This document shows, in pieces, positions 1-7,242 of a stretch of DNA of 19,954 bases. The stretch spans positions 1-19,954 of the forward strand of contig JAWXTR010000056.1 in NCBI GenBank assembly GCA_044433365.1. The letters are read 5' to 3'. This DNA is from CAMQVM01 sp044433365. Lineage in GTDB: Bacteria > Bacteroidota > Bacteroidia > Bacteroidales > Rikenellaceae. Under the pieces are notes generated by a model. That model was not told the DNA's origin. It was given only the letters and a program-made list of their open reading frames with translations, and did not search any database. Made by a program: the position numbers and the translations under genes. Numbering within the stretch: position 1 is the stretch's first letter; each line of letters starts with the position of its first letter.

Positions 1-5
1 CCGCT

Positions 6-67
6 CCAACGTCTCTACAGGGTGTTATCAAAATTCGATTTTAGACGTAGCAGGGCTACGTCTCTAC
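6..67. repeat. Palindromic intergenic repeat remnants (GTAGAGACG family)
   Basis: CCAACGTCTCTAC (6-18) is one arm of the palindrome that recurs in full at 1861-1888. A second member follows: AGACGTAGC (43-51), loop AGG, GCTACGTCT (55-63), a perfect 9-bp stem ending in CTCTAC. Both share the outer GTAGAGACG sequence on the minus strand. They are probably REP-like elements. The first copy looks truncated or continues past the start of its own palindrome into unrelated sequence. Confidence 0.6.
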
Positions 68-117
68 TGCTGTGTGCAGAAATAGTTTTTGAGAATGAAC
101 CCAAATATTCAATATAG

Positions 118-336
118 GTATTTTCCGAACTAAAATATGTTGAGGAATTAGGTATACATTCGAGCTAAAAATATATTCAAGAGCTGGATATATGAGTCTA
201 TGATGCTTTTTTCGATGAACCTTGAGACACTTCTGAGAAATGGTACAATATTCTGATAGCTCTTGTCGAAGAGGTTTGTGACCTTAATTCTAGGCTAGTA
301 AGTCAGTTTAGATGTAGACAAGCAGAAGTTCTTTAT
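118..336 (+). pseudogene. Possible degraded coding remnant with in-frame stops
   Basis: One forward frame (codons starting at 118) reads protein-like sequence, including K-W-Y-N-I-L-I-A-L-V-E-E-V at about 238-276, but contains three stops (TAA near 169, TGA at 193, TGA at 223). A terminator hairpin begins at 337, inside the same open frame, so the natural end of the gene is probably lost or lies just before it. I recognise no family. It may be a decayed gene or chance; the coherence of the frame on both sides of the stops is the only support. Confidence 0.22.
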
Positions 337-375
337 AATACCCCTTCACTACTTTCAGTGTTGGGGTATTCTTTT
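337..375 (+). terminator. Rho-independent terminator hairpin
   Basis: AATACCCC (337-344) pairs with GGGGTATT (363-370), and CACT (347-350) pairs with AGTG (357-360). The two stems are separated by a symmetric TT/TT internal loop, and the apical loop is ACTTTC. CTTTT follows the stem on the plus strand. It separates whatever lies to the left from the promoter of the next gene. Confidence 0.7.
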
Positions 376-435
376 AATGAGGGTGTTAAGCCTATATTCA
401 AATTGCGGCAAAGAAATATTTAATATATTAGTATT

Positions 436-468
436 TTTGCCTATTTTTAAAATTAATTATTAACTTTG
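436..468 (+). promoter_or_regulatory. Bacteroidota-type promoter for the 494 gene
   Basis: TTTG at 436-439 and TAACTTTG at 461-468 are separated by 21 nt. They match the Bacteroidota primary sigma pattern (TTTG, about 19-20 nt, TAnnTTTG). The expected transcription start near 474 gives a leader of about 20 nt. AAAGGG at 481-486 could act as a weak ribosome binding site. Confidence 0.6.
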
Positions 469-493
469 TGAAAAATTATGAAAGGGTTTAGTT

Positions 494-1216
494 ATGGAAA
501 CTGAGAGATATTTCTATATACATCGAAATAAAACTAAGGTGCCTTTATTGGCTGTTGATGGTAAGCGTTGGTTTGATTTAGACTCTAAAACACCAATTGA
601 TAGTGCAACTGAAAGGATGTTAGCGTATTATATATATGATGCCAGAGATATAGGTAAAGCAGCAAAACTCATTGTTGATTTAACAAAATCACAAGCTCCT
701 GAGCAAACAAATAAAATCTTATCAGACTTCAAACAAGCTCACCCAGTAACAAAAACCAGCGACAATGAGGTTAATCTTGTTCCTTTTTGCTCATCGTTAG
801 AGAGTGGCATGAAATTATTTGTCTCTAATTGTTCTCATTTTATTACACGAGATGATGAGATAAAATTATTAGATATTGTGTTCGAGGCAAAATCTAAAGG
901 GGCTGAAAATGCTTTAACTAAGTGGTTTGATAGATATAGGGAAGAAAATGGTGTGAATTTTGACCTTCACCCTCATATAAATCAGAGCAGAGAGCTTGCT
1001 AAATCATTTTTACAACAACATGGTGTGTTTTATGACAAAAGAACAAGTGCACTTGGTTTTGATAGAAAACTAACAGAAGTAAAACCTGATGAGATTGATT
1101 TAATTGTTAAAGCTGTGGTTAAGAGAGAGAAGATGTTTAATACGACTCAAAAATGGATTGAAGGCCTGGCGGTGTTTGGGGGGGGTATGTTTTGTTATCT
1201 TAAACATTTTCTTTAG
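494..1216 (+). CDS. Unrecognised protein, N-terminal soluble part (probable frameshift at a G8 tract)
   Basis: This 240-residue protein is charged and soluble-looking, with no signal peptide and no motif I recognise. Its last 13 codons follow a run of eight G (1178-1185) and end at TAG 1214-1216. If one G is removed, the frame continues smoothly to TGA at 1389-1391, giving a 298-residue protein. That protein would carry two hydrophobic C-terminal segments (one beginning G-L-A-V-F-G-G-V-C-F, the second F-G-W-M-L-V-W-G-C). The longer form also overlaps the next gene by an ATGA junction, which argues that it is the ancestral or ON form. A promoter lies at 436-468. The function is unknown. The gene could be phase variable, a recent pseudogene, or carry a sequencing error in the G run. 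Confidence 0.65.
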   Translation: METERYFYIHRNKTKVPLLAVDGKRWFDLDSKTPIDSATERMLAYYIYDARDIGKAAKLIVDLTKSQAPEQTNKILSDFKQAHPVTKTSDNEVNLVPFCSSLESGMKLFVSNCSHFITRDDEIKLLDIVFEAKSKGAENALTKWFDRYREENGVNFDLHPHINQSRELAKSFLQQHGVFYDKRTSALGFDRKLTEVKPDEIDLIVKAVVKREKMFNTTQKWIEGLAVFGGGMFCYLKHFL

Positions 1217-1235
1217 CCCCGATAATATTAATTCA

Positions 1236-1391
1236 ATGTCTGTATTTGGATGGATGTTAGTATGGGGATGTGTTATCGGAGCACTACCAATAACATTAAT
1301 AATAACCGTAAGGCTCCTCTTATGGTTCCTTGGTTCACTTTTCAGTGCATTTTCAGAAGGCTACAATGGAGGCACTAAACATTACAAATGA
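1236..1391 (+). CDS. Small membrane segment in the +1 frame: C-terminal part of the preceding gene or a separate small protein
   Basis: This frame holds a strongly hydrophobic stretch (about residues 3-36 from the ATG at 1236) and ends K-H-Y-K before TGA 1389-1391. It is continuous upstream with the frame entered at the G8 tract (1178-1185). It is therefore best read as the membrane anchor of the 494 gene product after loss of one G or a ribosomal shift. A stand-alone 51-residue membrane protein starting at 1236 is the alternative; I see no clear ribosome binding site for it. The stop overlaps the next start (ATGA, 1388-1391), which indicates translational coupling. Confidence 0.5.
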   Translation: MSVFGWMLVWGCVIGALPITLIITVRLLLWFLGSLFSAFSEGYNGGTKHYK

Positions 1392-1654
1392 TAAAACTTA
1401 GAGACCAAGACATGGCAAAAGTAGCTAATATCACTCAGATTCCATGCAGTGTATTGGCTCAATTATCAGATTTGAATTTAATCGACAACATTACGATGTT
1501 TAATATTATTATTTTACATGACTGGAAGCGATTAAAGAAAGACAAGAAATTAACAACAGCTCAGATTATCAGATACTTGATAGGTGAATATAATATGTCG
1601 AAAACAAAAATTGAGAATATTATATTGTGGAAGCTGAATTCAACCTGCTGGTAA
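1388..1654 (+). CDS. Small basic protein, unrecognised, possible helix-turn-helix
   Basis: This 88-residue protein starts with an ATG that overlaps the preceding TGA (ATGA), so it is translationally coupled to the upstream reading frame. The central part is lysine-rich (residues about 46-57). A stretch at about 56-80 (T-T-A-Q-I-I-R-Y-L-I followed by N-M-S-K-T-K-I-E) has the spacing of a helix-turn-helix, but I cannot assign a family. No signal peptide or membrane segment is visible. Coupling to a gene with a membrane anchor suggests a two-gene module whose job cannot be told from sequence. It is followed by about 100 nt of AT-rich sequence and then the palindromic repeats. Confidence 0.55.
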   Translation: MIKLRDQDMAKVANITQIPCSVLAQLSDLNLIDNITMFNIIILHDWKRLKKDKKLTTAQIIRYLIGEYNMSKTKIENIILWKLNSTCW

Positions 1655-1756
1655 AACCAAACTAAATAATTTCAAAATAACTGTCATAATATTCTTTTTT
1701 TGTATCTAATTATTTACAAAAATATAAACTTGTCGGAAATTTTAAAACATTTTTGA

Positions 1757-1888
1757 GTAGAGACGTTGGGTCCAACGTCTGTAATCAAACACAGGTAACT
1801 GAACCAAGGTAGAGACGTTGGGTCCAACGTCTGTAATGGAAACGCAGTAACAGAACCACGGTAGAGACGTTGGACCCAACGTCTCTAC
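1757..1888. repeat. 52-bp tandem repeat with GTAGAGACG palindromes, 2.5 units
   Basis: Palindromes start at 1757, 1809 and 1861, exactly 52 nt apart. The last (1861-1888) is perfect: 13-nt arms GTAGAGACGTTGG / CCAACGTCTCTAC around AC. The first two have GT at the centre and a decayed right arm (GTCTGTAA), so the third has the opposite central orientation. The 24 nt between palindromes are also similar in the two full units (a run ending in GAACCAAG versus GAACCACG). This is therefore a tandem duplication, not independent insertions. It lies between convergent genes (1654 and 1924) and may also terminate transcription. Confidence 0.8.
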
Positions 1889-1923
1889 GTCCTTTAATTT
1901 ATAACAATATGAGCCGTAGGTTT

Positions 1924-3861
1924 CTAAAAATCACTTTCAACTAAAACAGGTGGATTTAAAGGAACGAACTTGGAAATATCGACTTTTGCAGCTGCTTGAG
2001 CATTTTTTGTTACGCTCTCTTCAGTTCTATTAATTGCATCATAAGCGACAAACTCTTCGTATGAGTAGGTAGAACCTGAAAGCTCCATTATACGCTTGTA
2101 GATTGCCTCACGAGAGGGAGCGTTATAACCACCTGTATTGTGACGCATTATACTCTCTTCGGATGGGCGATAAGCTCCATATTCATAGCACATTGCACCC
2201 TCATAAATGCCTACATAACCATCATATCGACTATCAGAGAGCATATGTGCCCACTGTATAGAAGAGCTATCGGCTGTAATATCAACATTTGCATTCCAAC
2301 CATAAGCTAACTGCTTATTAAAGGAGGTAATTTCATCATTTGGAATTGTACCGCCATAGCTATCATACTCGTCGTGTAATTTACCAAATCCATGACCTCC
2401 AGCTTCATGCACTACAACTTGACAGAAATTGTCGGCTTTATTATAAATAATTGGACAGTAGGCAATCGAAGCACCATTTGTATACATATAGCAAGTGCCT
2501 GCATAAGTTGATGAATTTAGTACAGTTATGATATGTAAATCATTATAGCTTGATATTGACGGAACCTTTAGCGCATAATTAAACACTGTTTGGTCGTCGC
2601 CACTAATAAAAGTACCATCGCCAAATTCTGTGCTAAATACCGTCTCACCACTACTAGTTATTCCCTCGTTTTTAGAGATTGCTTTAACTGAATATACATT
2701 AAATCTATCACGATATGTGATATATGGCTCCTCAGAGAAAAAATACTCCATAGCCTCACTCATTCGCTCATCATACTCCTCCATATCTTTATCAGCAAAG
2801 CCATCACCTACTATTACTAGATTGATTCCACTACCTACTGTTGCCGCTTGTAGCTGCGTAACCTCTCCATCTTGTGAGTAGTCAGAGGATTGGTAAATAG
2901 ATGATAAATCGCTCTCTACTTGGAAAAAGAAACTAACATTATATAGTGCTCCATCCTCTAAATATGAGGTAGTAGCATTACTTGAACAGACATAATTTTC
3001 GGTTGTAGTAACTGTAAATACCAGAGTATTTGACATATAAGATAGATAATTATTCCACGAAAGTGGAATATAAACAGTAAGCTCTTGATTTTCATCAAAA
3101 GCCAAAGGTTCGGCAAAATTTGCTAAAATAGAAGAGGTTGCACCATATTGACTCCCAACAGAGTTAAAAGCATCTACTCTTTCTCCATTTGAATCAAAAA
3201 GAATATCAGATAAAAATATATTACGACCTAAACTATTCGAAATTTCAAGGGATTTCAAATCACCAATATCGTCAGTATAACCATCCATCACAATATTTAC
3301 CGCAAGTATAGTAGAGATTGGTGCTATACCTATTGACGGTAGTGACTCACCTTGGTATTGAAATATATCGGAGTACATTAGAATGTCGAAGTTGTCGCTA
3401 TCAAAATTATCATAGTTATATCCACTTACATAATTTTTTGAAATTCCATAATCGGTATCAGAAATAACAGAGCCAACATTAGTGTAGATAAAAGCTATAT
3501 AATTTTTCCCTTCTGTTAAAGTTGCTCCTACAAATTCGGCTGTTTTAGAGGTAGACCAAATGGAAGATGAATCGATGGTAAAATCGAAACACTCACCAAA
3601 TTCTCCGTTATCGTCAACTTCGACTATTTGAATTTTGTCGTTACCGTTCCACTCAAGTGATGATTCAGTTAATGAAACTTTTGTCTCATCCGAGCTGCTT
3701 TGAGCAGCACCAATCGAGACTAAAATTCTGAATGTAGATGTGTTTTCAGAAAACGAGGAGATGTTCTCTTTTCCGCAACCTGTTAACAGAATTAATAGTG
3801 TAAAAAATAGACGAAATAGTAGTGTAGATATTCTCATAATAATTATAGGTTTTTTATGCAA
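1924..3861 (-). CDS. Lipoprotein with fimbrillin-like N-terminal domain and M64-type metallopeptidase domain
   Basis: This 645-residue protein begins with a lipoprotein signal (hydrophobic residues about 13-27, lipobox L-L-T-G-C, Cys29). The Met at residue 9 is a plausible alternative start. Residues about 45-315 resemble the Mfa-like/fimbrillin domain of Bacteroidales surface proteins: T-K-V-S-L near 60, a W-x-G-N-D-K-I segment at 71-77, and beta-rich sequence. Residues about 340-600 resemble peptidase M64 (IgA peptidase type). The metal site reads H-E-A-G-G-H (485-490), then G-F-G-K-L-H-D-E-Y. This has one residue more than the canonical HExxH seen in the second M64 protein of this window. 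The protein is probably exposed on the cell surface and degrades a host or dietary protein; the substrate is unknown. It is transcribed divergently from nrfH, with a 264-nt shared upstream region. Confidence 0.85.
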   Translation of the reverse strand: MHKKPIIIMRISTLLFRLFFTLLILLTGCGKENISSFSENTSTFRILVSIGAAQSSSDETKVSLTESSLEWNGNDKIQIVEVDDNGEFGECFDFTIDSSSIWSTSKTAEFVGATLTEGKNYIAFIYTNVGSVISDTDYGISKNYVSGYNYDNFDSDNFDILMYSDIFQYQGESLPSIGIAPISTILAVNIVMDGYTDDIGDLKSLEISNSLGRNIFLSDILFDSNGERVDAFNSVGSQYGATSSILANFAEPLAFDENQELTVYIPLSWNNYLSYMSNTLVFTVTTTENYVCSSNATTSYLEDGALYNVSFFFQVESDLSSIYQSSDYSQDGEVTQLQAATVGSGINLVIVGDGFADKDMEEYDERMSEAMEYFFSEEPYITYRDRFNVYSVKAISKNEGITSSGETVFSTEFGDGTFISGDDQTVFNYALKVPSISSYNDLHIITVLNSSTYAGTCYMYTNGASIAYCPIIYNKADNFCQVVVHEAGGHGFGKLHDEYDSYGGTIPNDEITSFNKQLAYGWNANVDITADSSSIQWAHMLSDSRYDGYVGIYEGAMCYEYGAYRPSEESIMRHNTGGYNAPSREAIYKRIMELSGSTYSYEEFVAYDAINRTEESVTKNAQAAAKVDISKFVPLNPPVLVESDF

Positions 3862-3869
3862 TTACTAAA

Positions 3870-3913
3870 GGGATATTCTAAATTCTGGATTTCGAGAGGA
3901 TTAAGAAGTTTCC
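3870..3913. repeat. Short 44-bp member of the TTAA/GGGAACTTCT repeat family
   Basis: The left end GGGATATTCTAAATTCTGG and the right end (minus strand) GGAAACTTCTTAATCCTC resemble the ends of the 163-bp element at 18873-19035. TAAA flanks it on both sides (3866-3869 and 3914-3917), consistent with a 4-bp target duplication. The internal CTCTCGAAATCCAGAATTTA (minus strand) is nearly the same as the right end of the large element. It lies just upstream of the M64 lipoprotein start, so it is in that mRNA's leader or promoter region. Confidence 0.6.
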
Positions 3914-3962
3914 TAAAATAATCTTACGTTATTTTTTAAACGTTTAGTAATATTAATTATTA

Positions 3963-3980
3963 CAAATGTACACAAAATTA
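3963..3980 (-). promoter_or_regulatory. Candidate -7 elements for the M64 lipoprotein
   Basis: On the minus strand, TAATTTTG (3980-3973) and TACATTTG (3970-3963) both match TAnnTTTG. No convincing -33 TTG lies at the usual spacing, so only the -7 element is supported. Transcripts from here would include the repeat at 3870-3913 in their leader. Confidence 0.3.
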
Positions 3981-4010
3981 TACCAAAAATCCTATTTTAA
4001 TCTTAAAAAG

Positions 4011-4041
4011 GTTAAAAATTTCATAAAAATTATTATCTTTG
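4011..4041 (+). promoter_or_regulatory. Candidate promoter of the nrf operon
   Basis: TATCTTTG at 4034-4041 matches the Bacteroidota -7 element TAnnTTTG. The -33 region is weak (GTTA at about 4011). The predicted start near 4047 leaves a leader of about 78 nt before nrfH, long enough to hold regulatory sequence, though I see no specific operator. Confidence 0.45.
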
Positions 4042-4125
4042 TAAAATATTCACACATTTATTTTTGAATCGTAATTTAGATTCTATTAAATTAGCAAGAA
4101 ACCGAAAGAGTAAACCTCACAGAAA

Positions 4126-4707
4126 ATGAAAAAATTTTTACAAACCATACCTCGCTACTTTGTTATTCCTCTATTTGTTGTAGGGGGTGTAGTTTTGGGT
4201 ATTGGCTCCTACGTTGTCTACGTTTCTCGGCTTCATGTATACGCCTCAGACGAGAGTGAAGGGTGTGTTAATTGCCACGTTATGTCGCCTTATTACGATT
4301 CGTGGCAACATAGCTCACACGCTCCTTGGACTACATGTAATGATTGTCATGTGCCGCACACCAGCGTAGCTAGTAAGTATGCTTTTAAAGCAATTGATGG
4401 GCTCTACCACTCAGCAGTATTTACATTTAACGCCGAACCGCAAGCTATCCGCCCACGAGATGCAAGTAGTAAGGTGATTATGGCAAATTGTATTAGATGT
4501 CATACACAACTAAACACTGAGTTTGTCAAAACTGGTATGTTGAGTTTTGATGATGTAAAAGAGGGTAAAGGCAAAGCGTGTTGGGATTGCCATCGTGATG
4601 TACCTCACACCACAAGCAGCAACATCTCATCTTCACCAAATAGCATAGCACCTATGCCAAAATCACCTGTTCCAACATGGTTAAAAGAGCGTATAAAAGA
4701 AAATTAG
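4126..4707 (+). CDS. nrfH: NrfH, membrane-anchored tetrahaem quinol dehydrogenase
   Basis: NrfH takes electrons from menaquinol and passes them to NrfA at the outer face of the inner membrane. The 193-residue protein has one N-terminal transmembrane helix (about 11-33). It has four haem-binding CxxCH motifs: CVNCH (47-51), CNDCH (71-75), CIRCH (122-126) and CWDCH (152-156). Met53 directly follows the first motif (CxxCHxM), as expected for the unusual Met-ligated first haem of NrfH. It belongs to the NapC/NirT family. It is followed after 13 nt by nrfA in the same operon, and the pair forms the standard NrfHA complex. The C-terminal 30 residues are Ser/Pro-rich and variable. Confidence 0.95.
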   Translation: MKKFLQTIPRYFVIPLFVVGGVVLGIGSYVVYVSRLHVYASDESEGCVNCHVMSPYYDSWQHSSHAPWTTCNDCHVPHTSVASKYAFKAIDGLYHSAVFTFNAEPQAIRPRDASSKVIMANCIRCHTQLNTEFVKTGMLSFDDVKEGKGKACWDCHRDVPHTTSSNISSSPNSIAPMPKSPVPTWLKERIKEN

Positions 4708-4720
4708 AAAAATAAATGAT

Positions 4721-6220
4721 ATGTTTAAAAAATTAGCTGAACTAATAAGAGTTCGCCCGATGATAGGTTGGGCAATATTTGCAGTAGTGATGGTTGGCGT
4801 GTTTGTCTTAGGACTTCTAGCTGCATCTATTACTGAAAGACGTGCTGAAATTGCTACGCTTTACGCAAATAAAAAGATTGAAATCAAAGGTATCAATGCC
4901 AAAAACGAAGAGTGGGGTATAAACTACCCAAGAGAGTACGACACTTGGAAAAAGACTAAAGAGATGGATTTTAGTTCCAAACATCTTGGCAATACACTCG
5001 AGGATATACTTGAAAGTCGTCCAGAAATGGTAGTTTTGTGGGCTGGTTATGCATTTTCTCGTGATTATTCGGCTCCTCGTGGTCATATGCACGCTGTAAA
5101 TGATGTCACAAACACACTACGTACAGGTACTCCCGATGGTGATACAAAAGATATGCAGCCTTCTACTTGTTGGAGTTGTAAAAGTCCAGATGTTCCTCGT
5201 TTAATGGAGCAAAAAGGGCTTGCAGAGTTTTATAAAGCTGCTTGGAGTGAGAGTGGTAGCGAGATTGTAAACCCTATAGGTTGTGCAGATTGCCACAACC
5301 CAGAAACTATGGAGCTTGCAATTTCACGTCCTGCACTTATTGAAGCGTTTGAGCGTCAAGGAAAAAATATTGAAGATGCCACCCCACAACAGATGCGTTC
5401 GCTTGTGTGTGCACAGTGCCATGTTGAATACTATTTTAAAGGTGATGGCAAATATCTTACATTTCCTTGGGATGAAGGTATGACAGTAGAGGCAATGGAA
5501 GAGTATTTTGATAATGCCAACTATGCTGACTGGACACACTCTCTTAGCCGAACACCTATGATTAAGGCGCAACACCCAGACTATGAGCTATTTGTACTAG
5601 GTCCTCACGGTCAACGTGGACTAAGCTGTGCAGATTGTCACATGCCTTATCGTGCTGAGGGTGGAATCAAATATTCTGACCATCAGGTTGTATCACCTCT
5701 AAAAAATATCTCGTCTACTTGTCAAACTTGCCATCGTGATAGTGAGGAGCAGCTTATGCAGTATGTATATGAGTATCAAGATAAAGCTCTTGAAATTCGT
5801 GATAGAGTGGAAGTTGAGCTTTCAAAGGCTCATATTTTAGCAAAAACTGCTTGGGATAATGGTGCAAGCGAAAGTAATATGAGTGATGTTTTATCGCTTA
5901 TTCGTCAAGCTCAGTGGCGTTGGGATTTTGCAGTGGCTTCACACGGTGGTTCGTTCCATGCTCCAGTTGAAACGCAACGTATTTTAGCTCATAGCCTTGA
6001 CAAATCGCTTCAAGCGCAATTAGAGCTTCAAAAAGTGCTGTTTGAGTTAGGTGTTAAAAATGTAGATATGCCCGATTTATCAACTAAAGCTAAAGCTCAA
6101 GAGTATATCGGTTTAGATATGAAAACTCTTATAGAGCAAAAAGAGAATTGGAAATCTACAACTCCTCCAGCTTGGTTGGATGAAGCAAAAAAAGAGGGTA
6201 AAATTATCTCAAAAATATAA
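4721..6220 (+). CDS. nrfA: NrfA, pentahaem cytochrome c nitrite reductase (ammonia-forming)
   Basis: NrfA reduces nitrite to ammonia with six electrons in the periplasm. The 499-residue protein has the catalytic haem motif CWSCK (150-154, Lys as haem ligand). Four CxxCH motifs follow: CADCH (188-192), CAQCH (230-234), CADCH (303-307) and CQTCH (334-338). The active-site Arg is in S-R-D-Y (Arg114), the Tyr follows C-H-V-E-Y-Y (near 237), and the His is in H-P-D-Y (near 285). The N-terminus is a hydrophobic helix (about 17-36) that may stay as a membrane anchor rather than being cleaved. The stop overlaps the next start (TAATG at 6218-6222), so ccsB is translationally coupled. The CxxCK motif usually needs suitable haem lyase activity, which fits the two biogenesis genes that follow. 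Confidence 0.97.
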   Translation: MFKKLAELIRVRPMIGWAIFAVVMVGVFVLGLLAASITERRAEIATLYANKKIEIKGINAKNEEWGINYPREYDTWKKTKEMDFSSKHLGNTLEDILESRPEMVVLWAGYAFSRDYSAPRGHMHAVNDVTNTLRTGTPDGDTKDMQPSTCWSCKSPDVPRLMEQKGLAEFYKAAWSESGSEIVNPIGCADCHNPETMELAISRPALIEAFERQGKNIEDATPQQMRSLVCAQCHVEYYFKGDGKYLTFPWDEGMTVEAMEEYFDNANYADWTHSLSRTPMIKAQHPDYELFVLGPHGQRGLSCADCHMPYRAEGGIKYSDHQVVSPLKNISSTCQTCHRDSEEQLMQYVYEYQDKALEIRDRVEVELSKAHILAKTAWDNGASESNMSDVLSLIRQAQWRWDFAVASHGGSFHAPVETQRILAHSLDKSLQAQLELQKVLFELGVKNVDMPDLSTKAKAQEYIGLDMKTLIEQKENWKSTTPPAWLDEAKKEGKIISKI

Positions 6221-7242
6221 TGCAAGAGATTAAATCAAATAAATTGATATGGCAAGCTCCCTGGGGATACTCAGAGAGCTTTGCTATTATAGGGGGGATA
6301 ACCTTAATTGGGTTGATGCTGCAACTAACTGTAGGCTCGTTCGATTTTTATCTGTTATCTGCGCCTATTAATTTTTATGTTGGTACTGTTCTAACCATTC
6401 TATCTATTCTATTAGGGATAAAGTGCAAAACTAGTAGCTTTGCCAGATGGTTTGCATCAATTCAGCTAGCAGTTGCAACTTTATCTGTTCTACTACTTCT
6501 AACAATCATTATGGGTTTAACTCCACAAATGACCGAGCAGACCACAAAACTCGGTTTTGAGATGATGACCTCAAATTGGGCGTTTGTATTCCTCTACACA
6601 ATCTTAATTATATCGGTTGGAGTGGTAATTGTGCGACGTATTAGGCTGTTTAAACCTAAAGATATTCCATTTTACCTAAATCATTTTGGTCTTTGGCTTC
6701 TGCTTATATCCTCTGGTTTAGGCTATGCCGATATGCAACGATATATAATGTATGTTAGCGAAGGGGAGACTGAGTGGAGAGTTTACGATAACGAAAATAA
6801 TATAAAAGAGCTACCAATCGCTATTACTCTCAACGATTTTAGCATGGAATTTTATCCTGCTCGCAAAGTGGTTGTTGATACTCAAACAGGTAAGATATTA
6901 AAAGGCGAAGTTGAAGATTACACGCTTGACGAGCGTTACAAAGCGATGTCGACCGCACCCGAACCTCGCTCATTTATATCTGATGTGGTGGTATATACAG
7001 AGTCTGGAGATAAAGAATCGACACTTATAGAGGTTAACCACCCACTACGTATCGGTTCATGGACAATATACCAATATGGATACGACAATGCAGCAGGTAA
7101 TGAGTCGAGCTATAGTAGTTTTGAGCTTGTCTACGATAGCTGGATAGTACCTGTATATATTGGAATAATATTAATGATGCTTGGCTCTATGGCAATGATA
7201 TGGAGTGGGCGTAAAATTGGAATAAAAAATGACGTGGAGTAA
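6220..7242 (+). CDS. ccsB: CcsB/ResB-like cytochrome c biogenesis protein
   Basis: This is the ResB-type half of the system II haem-attachment machine, which holds apocytochrome c and haem at the outer face of the membrane. The 340-residue protein has several N-terminal membrane helices (about 20-40, 48-66, 80-102, 118-138 and 150-168). A large periplasmic domain follows (about 170-315; includes a G-S-W-T-I-Y-Q-Y-G-Y segment typical of ResB). It ends with one membrane helix (about 316-334). It overlaps nrfA by one base and ccsA by 14 bases. It is shorter than stand-alone ResB of other phyla but normal for Bacteroidota nrf clusters. The order nrfH-nrfA-ccsB-ccsA parallels nrfHAIJ of Epsilonproteobacteria, where the two halves are fused. 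Confidence 0.85.
   Translation: MQEIKSNKLIWQAPWGYSESFAIIGGITLIGLMLQLTVGSFDFYLLSAPINFYVGTVLTILSILLGIKCKTSSFARWFASIQLAVATLSVLLLLTIIMGLTPQMTEQTTKLGFEMMTSNWAFVFLYTILIISVGVVIVRRIRLFKPKDIPFYLNHFGLWLLLISSGLGYADMQRYIMYVSEGETEWRVYDNENNIKELPIAITLNDFSMEFYPARKVVVDTQTGKILKGEVEDYTLDERYKAMSTAPEPRSFISDVVVYTESGDKESTLIEVNHPLRIGSWTIYQYGYDNAAGNESSYSSFELVYDSWIVPVYIGIILMMLGSMAMIWSGRKIGIKNDVE

Noticed and set aside
1104..1391. Independent 95-residue gene starting at 1104
   Set aside because: Its first 25 codons overlap the well-formed coding sequence of the 494 gene in another frame; only the part after the G8 tract looks like real protein.
1757..1888. CRISPR-like array (28-nt palindromic repeat at regular spacing)
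   Set aside because: The spacers are nearly identical to one another, only 24 nt long, and there are no cas genes; this is a tandem duplication of a palindromic repeat.
4817..5575. Minus- and plus-strand open frames within nrfA
   Set aside because: nrfA is full length with all five haem motifs in one frame; the others are shadows.
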